Assembly: GCF_016428755.1 (NCBI RefSeq)
Contig: NZ_JAELTI010000031.1
Span: 1-49,773, forward strand
Direction of reading: 5' to 3'
Source: Allobosea sp. ASV33
GTDB lineage: Bacteria; Pseudomonadota; Alphaproteobacteria; Rhizobiales; Beijerinckiaceae
Length of the DNA: 49,773 bases
Shown here: piece after piece, positions 24,728-33,518 of the stretch
Layout of the letters: every line of letters starts with the position of its first letter
Position numbering within the stretch: the first letter of the stretch is position 1
The notes under the pieces: model-generated
Databases searched by the model: none
Told to the model about the DNA's origin: nothing
The model's input: the letters and a program-made list of their open reading frames with translations, nothing else
Made by a program: the position numbers and the translations under genes

Positions 24728-25279
24728 GTGCGGGCAGGCATTATCCAGGACAGGGCCGGCATTCGCGCTGTACCCGAGCGGGAAGGCGAGGCCGGCGAGA
24801 TTGCCGCACTCCTGCGTGACTGCGCGGGGCGGGGGCGCACGGTTTTCTTCTTTGGCGGCGACAGCCGCACGATCTACGCGCTGCGGGATCGCGTCGCGTC
24901 GGCTCTCCCGGCCCTGAAGATCGCCGGCATCTGCGACGCCGATTTCTCGGAGCCGATCGACCGCGCCGTTCTCGATCATATCGCGGCGGCAAACGCCGAT
25001 GTGATCGTGAGCGATCTCCCGGAAACACGCTTCCGGCTGTTCCGCGCGCAATGCAGCGCCGCGGGCATCTACGGAAAGCGGTTCAACCAGCCCGGAAGCT
25101 TTCAGGATTTCGCTTTCGGCCCCCGGCGCGGCTTCTCCAGCCTTCTTCGGGTCGGACGCTGGCTGGGGTTCGGGAGCGCGGCGCTGACCTTCCTCCGCAT
25201 CATCCTGACGCAGAGGCTGCGTGGCGTAGTCCCGCAGGCCCGTGGCCCCGTGTCGCCCCGGCGTGGCGGCCGGGGCTGA
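24728..25279 (+). CDS. Short WecG/TagA/CpsF-like (GT26-like) protein
   Basis: Protein of 183 residues starting at GTG 24728 with GAGG five bases upstream. The middle resembles the C-terminal half of the WecG/TagA/CpsF glycosyltransferase family: RTVFFFGGDSRTIYALRDRVASALPALKIAGICDADF corresponds to the family's FLGG...YPGLKIVG stretch, and ADVIVSDLPETRFRLF to its VGLGxPKQE region. The N-terminal half of a normal member (about 240 residues, with the conserved Asp-containing NADG region) is absent, and the PKQE motif is altered. It is convergent with the adjacent sugar transferase gene, so a polysaccharide role is plausible, but catalytic activity is doubtful. Confidence 0.55.
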   Translation: MRAGIIQDRAGIRAVPEREGEAGEIAALLRDCAGRGRTVFFFGGDSRTIYALRDRVASALPALKIAGICDADFSEPIDRAVLDHIAAANADVIVSDLPETRFRLFRAQCSAAGIYGKRFNQPGSFQDFAFGPRRGFSSLLRVGRWLGFGSAALTFLRIILTQRLRGVVPQARGPVSPRRGGRG

Positions 25280-25293
25280 TCGCGGCGAAGGCG

Positions 25294-26736
25294 TCAGCGG
25301 GCGTTCGCGAAGGCCTTCCTGCTCAGGACGGTCCGGAACAGGATCGTGATGTCGAGCCAGAACGACCAGTTGTCGATGTACCAGTGGTCGTAGGCGACGC
25401 GCCCGGCCATCTTCTCGTCCGTATCGGTCTCTCCGCGGAAGCCATTGACCTGCGCCCAGCCGGTGATGCCGGGCTTGACGTTGTGACGGCGGGCATAGTT
25501 GGCGATCTTGCGCTCGAACTCGATATCGTGCGCGAGCGCGTGGGGGCGCGGCCCGACAAGCGACATGTCGCCGGCGATCACGTTCAGGAGCTGCGGCAGC
25601 TCGTCGAGATTGTAGCGGCGCAATAGATGGCCGAGCCGTGTGATCCGGGGATCGTTGCGCTTGGCCTGCACCACGACCTGGCCGTCGTCGGTGGTGGTCA
25701 TCGTGCGGAACTTGAAGATGCGGAAGGCCTGCTGGTTGAAGCCGTAACGCCGCTGGCGGAAGAGCACCGGGCCGGGGGAGTCGAGCCGGATCAGCGCGGC
25801 GATCAGCAGGAGGAGCGGCAGGGTCAGGACGATGCCGCAGGAGGCGGCGGCGATGTCGAAGGCGCGCTTGACCGCGACCTCGGCCGCCGAGAGCGGCTGA
25901 CGGGTCAGCCGCAGGCTCGACAAGGTGCCGGTATGGACGACATGCGAATTGCCGAAGCGCTCCATGATCGGTTCGGGCGCGAGATGGATCGCGACCGGCA
26001 GATTCGCGAAGGCGTCGACGCAAGCCGCGATGGTGTCCTGATCGGACCAGGGGACGGCGATGAACACGACATCCGGCCGCTTGCTCCGGCAGTTCGCCAC
26101 GGCGGCGGCGAGATCGGCGGCAAGGGCGGCCGCGCCGGCTTCTCCCGACGATTTCAGGAAGGCGACGTCGGTGACCGCGAAGCCCATGTGCCAGGGCTTG
26201 TGGCGCGACACGAAGGACATGATGTTCGCCTCCCGCCCGATCAGGAAGGCGCGCTCGGCCGTGATCCGCCCGGACCTGCTGCCGGCGGCGACCAGCCGGA
26301 CGACCGCCGAGCGGGACAGCGCGATGACGGGGATTCCGCAGAGATAGGTCGCGACCATGACGGCGCGCGAATAGTGATCGGCGATCTTGGCGAGAAAGAG
26401 CAGGGCCAGGAAGACGACCAGGGTGATGTTCCAGACCGCGAAGGCCGAGCCCATCTGGCCCTGGGCCGAGAGATAGTTTCCGATCTGGTAGCGTCCGCGC
26501 ATCAGGTTGACGAAGACGAACAGGGTCGCAAGCAGCGCCGCCAGTTCCGGCGTGGAGCGGTCGACGCCAGGCTGGCCCGTGGCGCCGACGTAATAGACGA
26601 GCGAGACGGCGTAGACGAGCGCGGCGACCATGGCGGCGTCGCTTGCCGCCGTGAGCGGTCCAAGCCAAAGCCGCCAGAGCCCCGACCGATTGTCAGGGAC
26701 CGCTTGCGGCAAGCCGCTCAGATCGTTGACGCTCAT
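25294..26736 (-). CDS. Polyisoprenyl-phosphate sugar-phosphate transferase (WbaP/ExoY/GumD type)
   Basis: Membrane enzyme of 480 residues that starts exopolysaccharide repeat-unit synthesis by moving a sugar-1-phosphate from a nucleotide sugar to undecaprenyl phosphate. Four or more N-terminal helices, then a CoA-binding-like domain, then the Bac_transf catalytic domain: VKRAFDIAAASCGIVL, SPGPVLFRQRRYGFN, FKFRTM, LRRYNLDELPQLLNV, GDMSLVGPRPHA and KPGITGWAQVNGFRGET. ATG 26736 (MSVNDLSG) has a GGGGG-type binding site; upstream in-frame ATGs lack one. Convergent with the WecG-like gene and 207 bases from a VanZ-like gene on the same strand. Confidence 0.93.
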   Translation of the reverse strand: MSVNDLSGLPQAVPDNRSGLWRLWLGPLTAASDAAMVAALVYAVSLVYYVGATGQPGVDRSTPELAALLATLFVFVNLMRGRYQIGNYLSAQGQMGSAFAVWNITLVVFLALLFLAKIADHYSRAVMVATYLCGIPVIALSRSAVVRLVAAGSRSGRITAERAFLIGREANIMSFVSRHKPWHMGFAVTDVAFLKSSGEAGAAALAADLAAAVANCRSKRPDVVFIAVPWSDQDTIAACVDAFANLPVAIHLAPEPIMERFGNSHVVHTGTLSSLRLTRQPLSAAEVAVKRAFDIAAASCGIVLTLPLLLLIAALIRLDSPGPVLFRQRRYGFNQQAFRIFKFRTMTTTDDGQVVVQAKRNDPRITRLGHLLRRYNLDELPQLLNVIAGDMSLVGPRPHALAHDIEFERKIANYARRHNVKPGITGWAQVNGFRGETDTDEKMAGRVAYDHWYIDNWSFWLDITILFRTVLSRKAFANAR

Positions 26737-26943
26737 TCCAACCCCCAGGCCAGTCGCGCCGGCGCAGGCCGGCTCGCGCATGTCCCGTTGCGGCACAACA
26801 TGCCGGCGCGGGATCATGATCGGGGGTAGAGTGGCAAGGCGCATGCCGCAGCGATGCGGGTCAGATCGGTGCGGACGGGAGGCTTCCTGGCCGAAAAGGC
26901 GGGGCATGCCGGCGGTTGCCGGCAGCGCCTGTCCCAGGATGAA

Positions 26944-27318
26944 TCAAGCGGGCTTGCGGAGCCGCTGCGCCATCGTGTCGAAGGCCGCGGCGGCGACGCT
27001 GCCAAGGCTGGCACCGACGATCTTCACGATCGCATCATGGGGCATGCCGTGGCGCGTCGCTTCGAGCGTCTGGAGCCATTCGAGGCCGATGGCGAGGGCG
27101 ACGATGCCGGCCAGCACGAGCCAGCGCTGCCGCGGATAGGCGAAGGCGAGGGCGGCTCCTGCGGCGAAATAGGCCAGGAAGCGTTCGATATCCGCGTCGA
27201 GGAACGGGATGTGCGGGCGCTCGTCGATGGGCGAGAGCGTCGAGAACATGATCACGAGCATGGCAGCCCAGCCCGCGATCACGGCAAGGCGGCGTAGCTT
27301 GTCGAGCGAAAGGATCAA
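26944..27318 (-). CDS. VanZ-like membrane protein
   Basis: Small membrane protein of about 124 residues with three or four hydrophobic segments and the VanZ pattern: FSTLSPIDERPHIPFLDADIERFLAYFAAGAALAFAYP, then IALGLEWLQ-like IGLEWLQTLEATRHGMPHDAIVKIVGASLG. I prefer a TTG start at 27318 (GGAG seven bases upstream). The frame is open to an ATG at 27435, but the extra residues are Cys/Pro-rich and unlike the family. VanZ-like proteins are frequent next to exopolysaccharide genes; their role there is unclear. Confidence 0.75.
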   Translation of the reverse strand: MILSLDKLRRLAVIAGWAAMLVIMFSTLSPIDERPHIPFLDADIERFLAYFAAGAALAFAYPRQRWLVLAGIVALAIGLEWLQTLEATRHGMPHDAIVKIVGASLGSVAAAAFDTMAQRLRKPA

Positions 27319-27567
27319 GACCGGGCTCCGGACGAACGGCGAGGCGGGGCAGGCAAGATACGGACCAGCACAAGCGGACACGCGCCAGAGCGGGGCAAGA
27401 GCCGGTCTTATGGCGATGCAAAAACGACGAAGCAATGGCAGCAGCAGGGATTTCTAGCCGAAGCTCATGAAATTTCTCTTCTCTCTCGCTCCGTTGCGAC
27501 GGTCCAGCCGGTGGCGGGTGTCGCGCGTCGCGGATACCATGCCGGCATGTCGACAGATGGAGGCTCG

Positions 27568-28305
27568 ATGACCGAATCGTCCGCAGCGCGGATCGCCCGC
27601 GGTGGCAAGGCAATCTACGGGGTCCCCCTGGGCATCCTGATGCTGGAGGCGCGGTTCCCGCGCATCCCCGGCGACATGGGCAATGGCACGACTTGGCCGT
27701 TCCCGGTGCTCTATCGCGTCGTCGGCGGTGCCAGCCCCGAGAAGGTGGTGCTCAAGGGGGCGGCCGGGCTGCTGCCGGATTTCGTCGAGGCGGCGCGCGA
27801 TCTCGTCCGGCTCGGCGCCGAGGCGATCACCACGAATTGCGGCTTCCTCTCGCTGTTCCAGCGCGAGCTTGCGGCGGCCGTCGGCGTGCCGGTCGCGACC
27901 TCCTCGCTGATGCAGGTGCCCTGGGTGCAGGCGACGCTGCCGCCCGGCAAGCGCGTCGGCGTCGTGACGGTCTCGGCGGCCTCGTTGACGCCGAAGCATC
28001 TGGAGGCGGCCGGCGTGCCGCTCGACACGCCTGTCACCGGTACGGAGAACGGGCGCGAGTTCTTCCGCGTCCTGATCAAGGCCGAGAAGGACGACATGGA
28101 TATCGAGCTCGCCAGGCAGGACGTGGTGCAGGCGGCGCTCGATCTCGTCGCCCGCCATCCCGATGTCGGCGCTATCGTGCTCGAATGCACGAACATGCCG
28201 CCCTATGCGGCCGACGTGCAGGCGGCGACCGGGTTGCCGGTCCACGACATCTACTCGCTGATCAACTGGTTCCACGCCGGATTGCGGCCGCGCCGCTTCG
28301 GCTGA
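27568..28305 (+). CDS. Asp/Glu racemase-superfamily protein
   Basis: Protein of 245 residues in the aspartate/glutamate/hydantoin racemase superfamily. The two catalytic cysteines of the fold are present: TTNCGFLSLF in the first half and LECTNMPPY in the second. Between them, PPGKRVGVVTVSAASL is the usual second-domain start. ATG 27568 has GGAGG four bases upstream; an alternative ATG at 27547 lacks one. The family includes racemases, maleate isomerase and arylmalonate decarboxylase, so a specific substrate cannot be given. The downstream DUF2793 gene starts 66 bases later, but a functional link is unlikely. Confidence 0.85.
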   Translation: MTESSAARIARGGKAIYGVPLGILMLEARFPRIPGDMGNGTTWPFPVLYRVVGGASPEKVVLKGAAGLLPDFVEAARDLVRLGAEAITTNCGFLSLFQRELAAAVGVPVATSSLMQVPWVQATLPPGKRVGVVTVSAASLTPKHLEAAGVPLDTPVTGTENGREFFRVLIKAEKDDMDIELARQDVVQAALDLVARHPDVGAIVLECTNMPPYAADVQAATGLPVHDIYSLINWFHAGLRPRRFG

Positions 28306-28371
28306 GCTTATCCCCGGTCCTTCCGGCCGTCCGATAATCCGCCTCGCTGAAATCCCCGTCCGCGAGGCCCC

Positions 28372-29766
28372 ATGACCGATACGCCCCGTCTTTCGCTGCC
28401 GCTGCTCGCCGCCGGGCAGGCGCAGAAGCACGTCACCCATAACGATGCCCTGATCCGGCTCGACGGGCTGATCCATCTCACGGTCGACAGCCGCACGCAG
28501 ACGGCGCCGCCGGTCTCGCCGACCGAGCTCTCGGCCTATATCGTGCCGGCCGGCGGCACCGGCGCCTTCGCGGGCCGCACCGACCAGATCGCGCTGTTCG
28601 AGGATGGCGGCTGGACCTTCCTCGTGCCGCGCGCCGGCTGGCAGGCCTGGGTGATCGACGAGGAAGAGCACAATCTCTGGACCGGGGCGGAATGGCGCCG
28701 CGACAGCCCGCTCAGCAGCCTCGGCGCCGAGCGCTGGGGCGTGAACGCGACCGCCGATACGACCAACCGGCTTGCCGTGTCCTCGGATGCCACCCTGTTC
28801 AATCATGCCGGCAGCGACCACCGATTGAAGATCAACAAGAACACGGCGGGCAACACCGCGAGCCTGCTGTTCCAGAGCAACTGGTCGGGCCGGGCCGAGT
28901 TCGGCCTCGCGGGCGATGATGATTTCCGGGTCAAGGTCAGCGCCGACGGCTCGGCCTGGCATGATGCGCTGGCGATCGACCGCGCGTCGGGCAGTGCGGC
29001 TCTGCCGGCCTCGCCCTGGGCTGCCGGGGCGAACCTGCTGGTCAATGGCGACATGGCGATCAATCAGCGCGGCTTCGCCGGCGGCGCGCTGTCGGCGGGT
29101 GCCTATGGCTTCGATCGCTGGAAGGCGGTGACGGGCGGCGCCAATCTCTCGCTGAGCGGTTTCACGATCGCCCTGACCTCCGGAGCCATCGTCCAGCCGG
29201 TCGAGCCGGCGCTGTGGGGGCTCGCGTCCTTTGCCGGGCAGCCGTTGACGCTCTCGGTCGATGACCTGGCCGGCGGCAGCCTTGCGGTGACGATCGGCAG
29301 CCAGTCCGGCACGATTCCGACCGGATCGGGGCGCCGCTCGGTGACGCTGACGCCGGCTGCCGGCGATACCGGCGTGCTGCAGGTGCGGCTCTCGCCGAGC
29401 GCGGGCGCCGTCAGCTTCGCGCGGATCAAGCTGGAGCGTGGGCGGCTCGCCACGAACTGGGCAGCGCGTCCGCTCTCGATCGAGCAGATGCTCTGCCGGC
29501 GCTACTATCTGAAGCAGGACGGGCAGGTGCTGATCGATGCCTATCAGGCTGCTGCGGCTGCGAGCCGGCAGAGCCTGAGCCTGCCTGTGCCGATGCGGGC
29601 GACGCCGAGCGTCACGGCCACGGTCTCGCTGGAGATCAACGTGCAAGGCACCGACCGGGGTGTCGCCGCGCAATCGCCCGAGCGAGCCTATGCCTATGTC
29701 ACCGCACAGGCGCTGGGCCGGGTGAGGGCGGCCTTCGATGCCATCGCCTTCGACGCGGAACTGTGA
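28372..29766 (+). CDS. DUF2793 protein, GTA/phage tail-fibre-like
   Basis: Protein of 464 residues. The N-terminal 130 residues are a DUF2793 domain (SLPLLAAGQAQKHVTHNDAL, then VIDEEEHNLWTGAEW). A beta-rich middle region follows, and the C-terminal half (NLLVNGDMAINQRGF, YGFDRWKAV, FARIKLERGRLATNWAARPL) resembles modules seen in phage tail fibres. As I recall, DUF2793 proteins include the tail fibre of the Rhodobacter capsulatus gene transfer agent, encoded apart from the main structural cluster. No other phage or GTA genes lie in this window, and base composition looks like the neighbours'. The stop is three bases from the stop of the convergent dehydrogenase gene. Confidence 0.85.
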   Translation: MTDTPRLSLPLLAAGQAQKHVTHNDALIRLDGLIHLTVDSRTQTAPPVSPTELSAYIVPAGGTGAFAGRTDQIALFEDGGWTFLVPRAGWQAWVIDEEEHNLWTGAEWRRDSPLSSLGAERWGVNATADTTNRLAVSSDATLFNHAGSDHRLKINKNTAGNTASLLFQSNWSGRAEFGLAGDDDFRVKVSADGSAWHDALAIDRASGSAALPASPWAAGANLLVNGDMAINQRGFAGGALSAGAYGFDRWKAVTGGANLSLSGFTIALTSGAIVQPVEPALWGLASFAGQPLTLSVDDLAGGSLAVTIGSQSGTIPTGSGRRSVTLTPAAGDTGVLQVRLSPSAGAVSFARIKLERGRLATNWAARPLSIEQMLCRRYYLKQDGQVLIDAYQAAAAASRQSLSLPVPMRATPSVTATVSLEINVQGTDRGVAAQSPERAYAYVTAQALGRVRAAFDAIAFDAEL

Positions 29767-29769
29767 GGC

Positions 29770-30693
29770 TTACTCGCTGATCAGCCTGCGGGCGCGCAGC
29801 AGGGCCAGCAGGCCTTCGTCGCGGCGCTCCTCGAGCTGCGCGATCGTGCGCCCTGCCGCTTCCTCGGCGACGCCTTCGATGATCTTGTGCTGGACGTCCG
29901 CGTCCAGCGAAGGCGTTCCCAGGGATTGCCAGCGCCGGACCTGGCTCGGCCCGAGATGGGCGAGATAGCCGGCGATGCCGCCTTCGCCGCCGCCGAGATG
30001 ATAGGTCATGTGCGGGCCCATCAGGGCCCAGCGCAGGCCGGGACCGTTGCAGAGCGCGGCGTCGATCTCGGCGACGCTGGCGACGCCCTGCTCGACCAGA
30101 TGGACGGCCTCGCGATAGAGCGCCGAGGCCAAGCGGTTCGCGACGTGGCCGGGCATTTCGCGCTGGAGGATGACCGGACGCCTGTCGAGGCTGCGATAGA
30201 AGGCGGCGGCCTTTGCGACGACTGCCTCGTCCTCGCCGACGATCTCGACCAGCGGCACGAGATGCGGCGGGTTGAAGGGGTGCGCGACGATCACCCGGCG
30301 CTTGTCCTTGCAATCGGCGACGATCGCGCTGCGCAGCAGGGCCGAGGTGCTGCTGGCGATGGTCACGTCCGGCGGCAGCGCGGCATCGAGCCGGGCGAGC
30401 AGCGCGCGCTTGGCCGGTTCGTTTTCCGGCCCATTCTCCTGAACGAAATCAACCTCTTGCAAGGCTTCATCGAGATCGTTCGTGAACCGATACTGGCCGG
30501 TATTGGCCAGTCCGAGCTCGGCGAGCTGGTTTCGCGCCCGCTCGACGGCGTGGCGGAACTTCTCCTCCGCGCCGGGGGCTGGATCATAGGCCGAAACGTT
30601 CAGGCCGTGGCCCATCGCGAGCGCGGCCCATGAGCTGCCGATCAACCCGGCGCCGATGACGGCGATGCGCTCGATGTCGCGGATATCCTGCAT
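29770..30693 (-). CDS. 3-hydroxyacyl-CoA dehydrogenase-family oxidoreductase (L-gulonate 3-dehydrogenase-like)
   Basis: NAD-dependent dehydrogenase of 307 residues. The Rossmann motif GAGLIGSSW is near residue 14, followed by the HCDH family motifs SSTSALLRS, HPFNPPHLVPLVEI and GHVANRLASALYREA. The C-terminal ALCNGPGLRWALMGPHMTYHLGGG resembles lambda-crystallin/L-gulonate 3-dehydrogenase and carnitine dehydrogenase rather than fatty-acid enzymes. ATG 30693 shares a base with the stop of the dehydratase gene (TGATG), so the two are coupled; oxidation of a hydroxy acid within sugar-acid catabolism is the likely role. Confidence 0.88.
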   Translation of the reverse strand: MQDIRDIERIAVIGAGLIGSSWAALAMGHGLNVSAYDPAPGAEEKFRHAVERARNQLAELGLANTGQYRFTNDLDEALQEVDFVQENGPENEPAKRALLARLDAALPPDVTIASSTSALLRSAIVADCKDKRRVIVAHPFNPPHLVPLVEIVGEDEAVVAKAAAFYRSLDRRPVILQREMPGHVANRLASALYREAVHLVEQGVASVAEIDAALCNGPGLRWALMGPHMTYHLGGGEGGIAGYLAHLGPSQVRRWQSLGTPSLDADVQHKIIEGVAEEAAGRTIAQLEERRDEGLLALLRARRLISE

Positions 30694-32426
30694 CAGTGGA
30701 TCTCGGGTTCCGCCACCTTCGCCGTCCCCTCCAGATAGTCGAAATCGCAGCCCTTGTCGGCCTGGCGGATATGGGCCGCCGACATCTTGCCCCAGCCGCG
30801 CGGATAGTCGCGGTCGGGTGGCGTCCAGACGGCGAGGCGGGCGGCGATCTCGGCCTCGGTCAGGTTGACCGAGATGCTGCGCGCCTCGACATCGACGCTG
30901 ATGATGTCTCCCGTCTGCACCGCCGCGAGCGGGCCCTTGATATAGGCCTCCGGCGCGACATGGAGGATGCAGGCGCCATAGCTGGTGCCGGACATGCGGG
31001 CATCCGAAATGCGCAGCATATCGCGCACGCCCTGCTTCAGCAGCTTCTTCGGGATCGGCAGCATGCCCCATTCCGGCATGCCGGGGCCGCCGACCGGGCC
31101 GCAGTTCTTGAGCACCATGATATGGTCGGCGGTGACGTCGAGGTTCTCGTCGTTCACCGCCTGCATCATCGCATCATAGTGCTCGAAGACCAGCGCCGGG
31201 CCGGAATGCCTGAGCAGGCGCGGCTCGGCGGCCGAAGGCTTGATGACGCAACCGTCCGGAGCGAGATTGCCCTTGAGGACGGCGAGGCCGTTGGCGGTCG
31301 AGACCGGCTTGTCGAGCGGGCGGATGACGTTGTCGTCATAGACCTGGGCGAGCGCGATGGTCTCGGCGATCGGCCTGCCGGTCACCGTCATCGCGTCGGT
31401 GTGGAGCTTGCTTTCGAGCTGCTTCAGCAGGGCCGGCAGGCCGCCGGCATAGAAGAAGTCCTCCATCAGAAAATCGCCGGAGGGGCGCAGGTTCGCGATG
31501 ACCGGGACGTTGCGCGAGAAGGCGTCGAAATCATCGGGCGTCAGCGGCACGCCGGCGCGGCCGGCCATGGCGACGAGATGGATGATCGCATTGGTCGAGC
31601 CGGCAACGGCCATATGCACGGTCAGCGCGTTCTCGAAGCTCTTGCGGGTGAGGATCTGGTCGGGCGTCAGGTCCTCCCAGACCATCTCGACGATGCGCTT
31701 GCCGGCGGCGGCGGCCATGCGGGGATGGGCGGCGTCGGCGGCGGGGATGGCGGAGGCGCCGGGCAGGGTGAGGCCGAGCACCTCGGCATGGCTCATCATC
31801 GTCGCGGCCGTACCCATCACCATGCAGGTGCCATAGGAGCGGGCGATGCTGCTCTCCATGTCCTTCCACTGGCCGTCGGTGATGTTGCCGGCCTCCTTCT
31901 CGGCCCAGTATTTCCAGACATCTGCGCCCGAGCCCAGCACCTTGCCGGCCCAGTTGCCGCGCAGCATCGGCCCGGCCGGCACGAAGATGAAGGGCAGGCC
32001 GGCGCTGCAGGCACCCATGATCAGGGCCGGCGTGGACTTGTCGCAGCCGCCGAGCAGCACGGCGCCGTCGAGCGGGTGGGAGCGGATCGATTCCTCGGTC
32101 TCCATCGCGAGGAAATTGCGATAGAGCATGGTCGTAGGCTTCTGATATTGTTCGGAAACCGACATGACGGGGATTTCGATCGGGAAGCCGCCGGCCGCCC
32201 AGACCGCGCGCTTCACCGCTTCCGCACGGTCGCGCAGATGGGTGTGGCAGGGATTGATCTCGGACCAGGTGTTGATGATGCCGATGACCGGCTTGCCCAT
32301 GAACTCCTCATGGCCGAAGCCCATCTGCAGCGCCCGCGAGCGATGCCCGAAGGAGCGCAGGTCGCTCGCGCCGAACCAGCGCCAGCTACGCAGGGTCTCG
32401 GGCGTCTTGCGGGGGCGGGCGGACAT
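30693..32426 (-). CDS. IlvD/EDD-family sugar-acid dehydratase
   Basis: Iron-sulfur dehydratase of 577 residues. Cluster-binding cysteines C60 (NPCHTH), C128 (GGCDKS) and C201 (YGTCMVMGTA) are spaced as in the characterised pentonate dehydratases of the family, with the catalytic K130 next to the second. The C-terminal SDARMSGTSYGACILHVAPEA is the sugar-acid type, not the SGGTRG form of dihydroxyacid dehydratase (IlvD). It should convert an aldonate such as L-arabonate, D-xylonate or another pentonate/hexonate to the 2-keto-3-deoxy acid. Coupled to the dehydrogenase gene; the DapA-family gene lies 174 bases upstream across a repeat element. Confidence 0.92.
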   Translation of the reverse strand: MSARPRKTPETLRSWRWFGASDLRSFGHRSRALQMGFGHEEFMGKPVIGIINTWSEINPCHTHLRDRAEAVKRAVWAAGGFPIEIPVMSVSEQYQKPTTMLYRNFLAMETEESIRSHPLDGAVLLGGCDKSTPALIMGACSAGLPFIFVPAGPMLRGNWAGKVLGSGADVWKYWAEKEAGNITDGQWKDMESSIARSYGTCMVMGTAATMMSHAEVLGLTLPGASAIPAADAAHPRMAAAAGKRIVEMVWEDLTPDQILTRKSFENALTVHMAVAGSTNAIIHLVAMAGRAGVPLTPDDFDAFSRNVPVIANLRPSGDFLMEDFFYAGGLPALLKQLESKLHTDAMTVTGRPIAETIALAQVYDDNVIRPLDKPVSTANGLAVLKGNLAPDGCVIKPSAAEPRLLRHSGPALVFEHYDAMMQAVNDENLDVTADHIMVLKNCGPVGGPGMPEWGMLPIPKKLLKQGVRDMLRISDARMSGTSYGACILHVAPEAYIKGPLAAVQTGDIISVDVEARSISVNLTEAEIAARLAVWTPPDRDYPRGWGKMSAAHIRQADKGCDFDYLEGTAKVAEPEIH

Positions 32427-32466
32427 TGGCGTTTCCTCGACGATGTTCTTTGTTGGCTCAATGGCT

Positions 32467-32596
32467 TGTCATTCCGGGGCGACCCGTAGGGTCGAACCCG
32501 GAACCTACGACTGGGTCAGACGGTGTCCGCCTGCTGTGAAGGGCTCACCCGGTCGTGGGTTCCGGGTTCATCGCTGCGCGATGCCCCGGAATGACA
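32467..32596. repeat. Dispersed inverted-repeat element, copy 2
   Basis: A 130-base element bounded by TGTCATTCCGGGGC and its inverse GCCCCGGAATGACA. Inner arms AACCCGGAACCTACGAC and GTCGTGGGTTCCGGGTT pair with one mismatch, leaving a loop of about 40 bases. It lies inside the sugar-acid operon, between the DapA-family and dehydratase genes, and would be transcribed. Confidence 0.85.
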
Positions 32597-32600
32597 GAGG

Positions 32601-33518
32601 TTATTCCGCTGCGGCGCGCTGGCTACCCCAGCTCGACACGATGCCGCGCAGTTCCGCCCGCTCGGCCTCGTTCAGCTCCGGCAGGCCGGGCAGGCGCACC
32701 GGGCCGACATTCGTGCCTAGCAGGCCCAGCGCCTCCTTCACCACCGTGACATTGGCGCCGTTGCCGTATTTCGTGCGCAGCTTCTCGAAGCCGGCGATGG
32801 CGTCGACCTCGCGGCGCGCCGTGTCGTAATCACCGGCCTCCAGCGCGCGCCAGACGGCGAGCGAGCGCTCGGGAGCTACATTGATAAGCCCAGAGGTGAA
32901 GCCGCGAGCGCCCAGCGCATGGAAGGGCGCGGCCCAGCCCTCGGCGAGGCCGCAGATCCAGTTGGCAGAGGAGCCCTCGGTCTCGCGCACACAATCAGCC
33001 AGCAGCATCATGTTGTTCGAGGCGAATTTCACGCCGGCGACGTTGGGATGGGTTGCGACCCGGATCAGGTCCTTCACGCCGATCGCATCCGAGCGGATGT
33101 AAGCGACGAGCGGGATCGGCAGCGCCTCGGCAATGGCGAGGATGTAGTCGGCCTGGGATTGCGGGGCGGCGAAGGGATCGAGCGGGTGATGCACCATCGC
33201 GGCATCGCAGCCGGCCTTGGCCGCGAGCTTGCCGGTGGCGATGGCCTCGCGCAGCGAGCGGCCGACGCCGGCCGTGACCAGCGCCTTGCCGGCGGCGGCT
33301 TCGGCGGCGGTGGCGTGCGAGCGTTCCACCTCGGCCGTCGTCATCGGGTAGAACTCGCCGGTATTGCCGGCCGAGACGATGTTATGAATGCCGGCTTCCG
33401 CGATGCGCCGGACGATCCGGCCGGTTAGCGCCCAGTCGGCCTCGCCATCCGCCTTCCAGGCGGTGACATGCACGCCGGAAATGCCGCGCAGCGCGCGGCG
33501 GACCTTGTCATTCGTCAT
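32601..33518 (-). CDS. DapA-family (class I aldolase fold) keto-acid lyase/dehydratase
   Basis: Protein of 305 residues in the dihydrodipicolinate synthase/N-acetylneuraminate lyase family. The Schiff-base lysine K164 is in VAGVKFASNN, the catalytic Tyr Y140 in LVAYIRSD, and the GxxGE motif is SAGNTGEFYP. Size and neighbours fit a 2-keto-3-deoxy-sugar-acid dehydratase or aldolase (for example L-2-keto-3-deoxyarabonate dehydratase or 5-keto-4-deoxyglucarate dehydratase) rather than lysine biosynthesis. ATG 33518 overlaps the GntR regulator gene by 11 bases. Second gene of the operon after gntR. Confidence 0.9.
   Translation of the reverse strand: MTNDKVRRALRGISGVHVTAWKADGEADWALTGRIVRRIAEAGIHNIVSAGNTGEFYPMTTAEVERSHATAAEAAAGKALVTAGVGRSLREAIATGKLAAKAGCDAAMVHHPLDPFAAPQSQADYILAIAEALPIPLVAYIRSDAIGVKDLIRVATHPNVAGVKFASNNMMLLADCVRETEGSSANWICGLAEGWAAPFHALGARGFTSGLINVAPERSLAVWRALEAGDYDTARREVDAIAGFEKLRTKYGNGANVTVVKEALGLLGTNVGPVRLPGLPELNEAERAELRGIVSSWGSQRAAAE

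Noticed and set aside
24536..26668. 710-residue open frame on the minus strand
   Set aside because: It overlaps the sugar transferase gene in another frame and reads as low-complexity Arg/Ala/Gly sequence; the transferase frame has clear motifs.
27454..29673. 739-residue open frame on the minus strand across the racemase and DUF2793 genes
   Set aside because: It is antisense to two well-supported genes, is Arg/Gln/His-rich with no domain, and is a by-product of high GC.
28372..29766. Prophage or complete gene transfer agent cluster
   Set aside because: Only the DUF2793 gene has phage character; no capsid, terminase, portal, integrase or lysis gene is present.
30696..32489. 597-residue open frame on the plus strand
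   Set aside because: Antisense shadow of the IlvD/EDD dehydratase, rich in His, Asp and Gly without structure.
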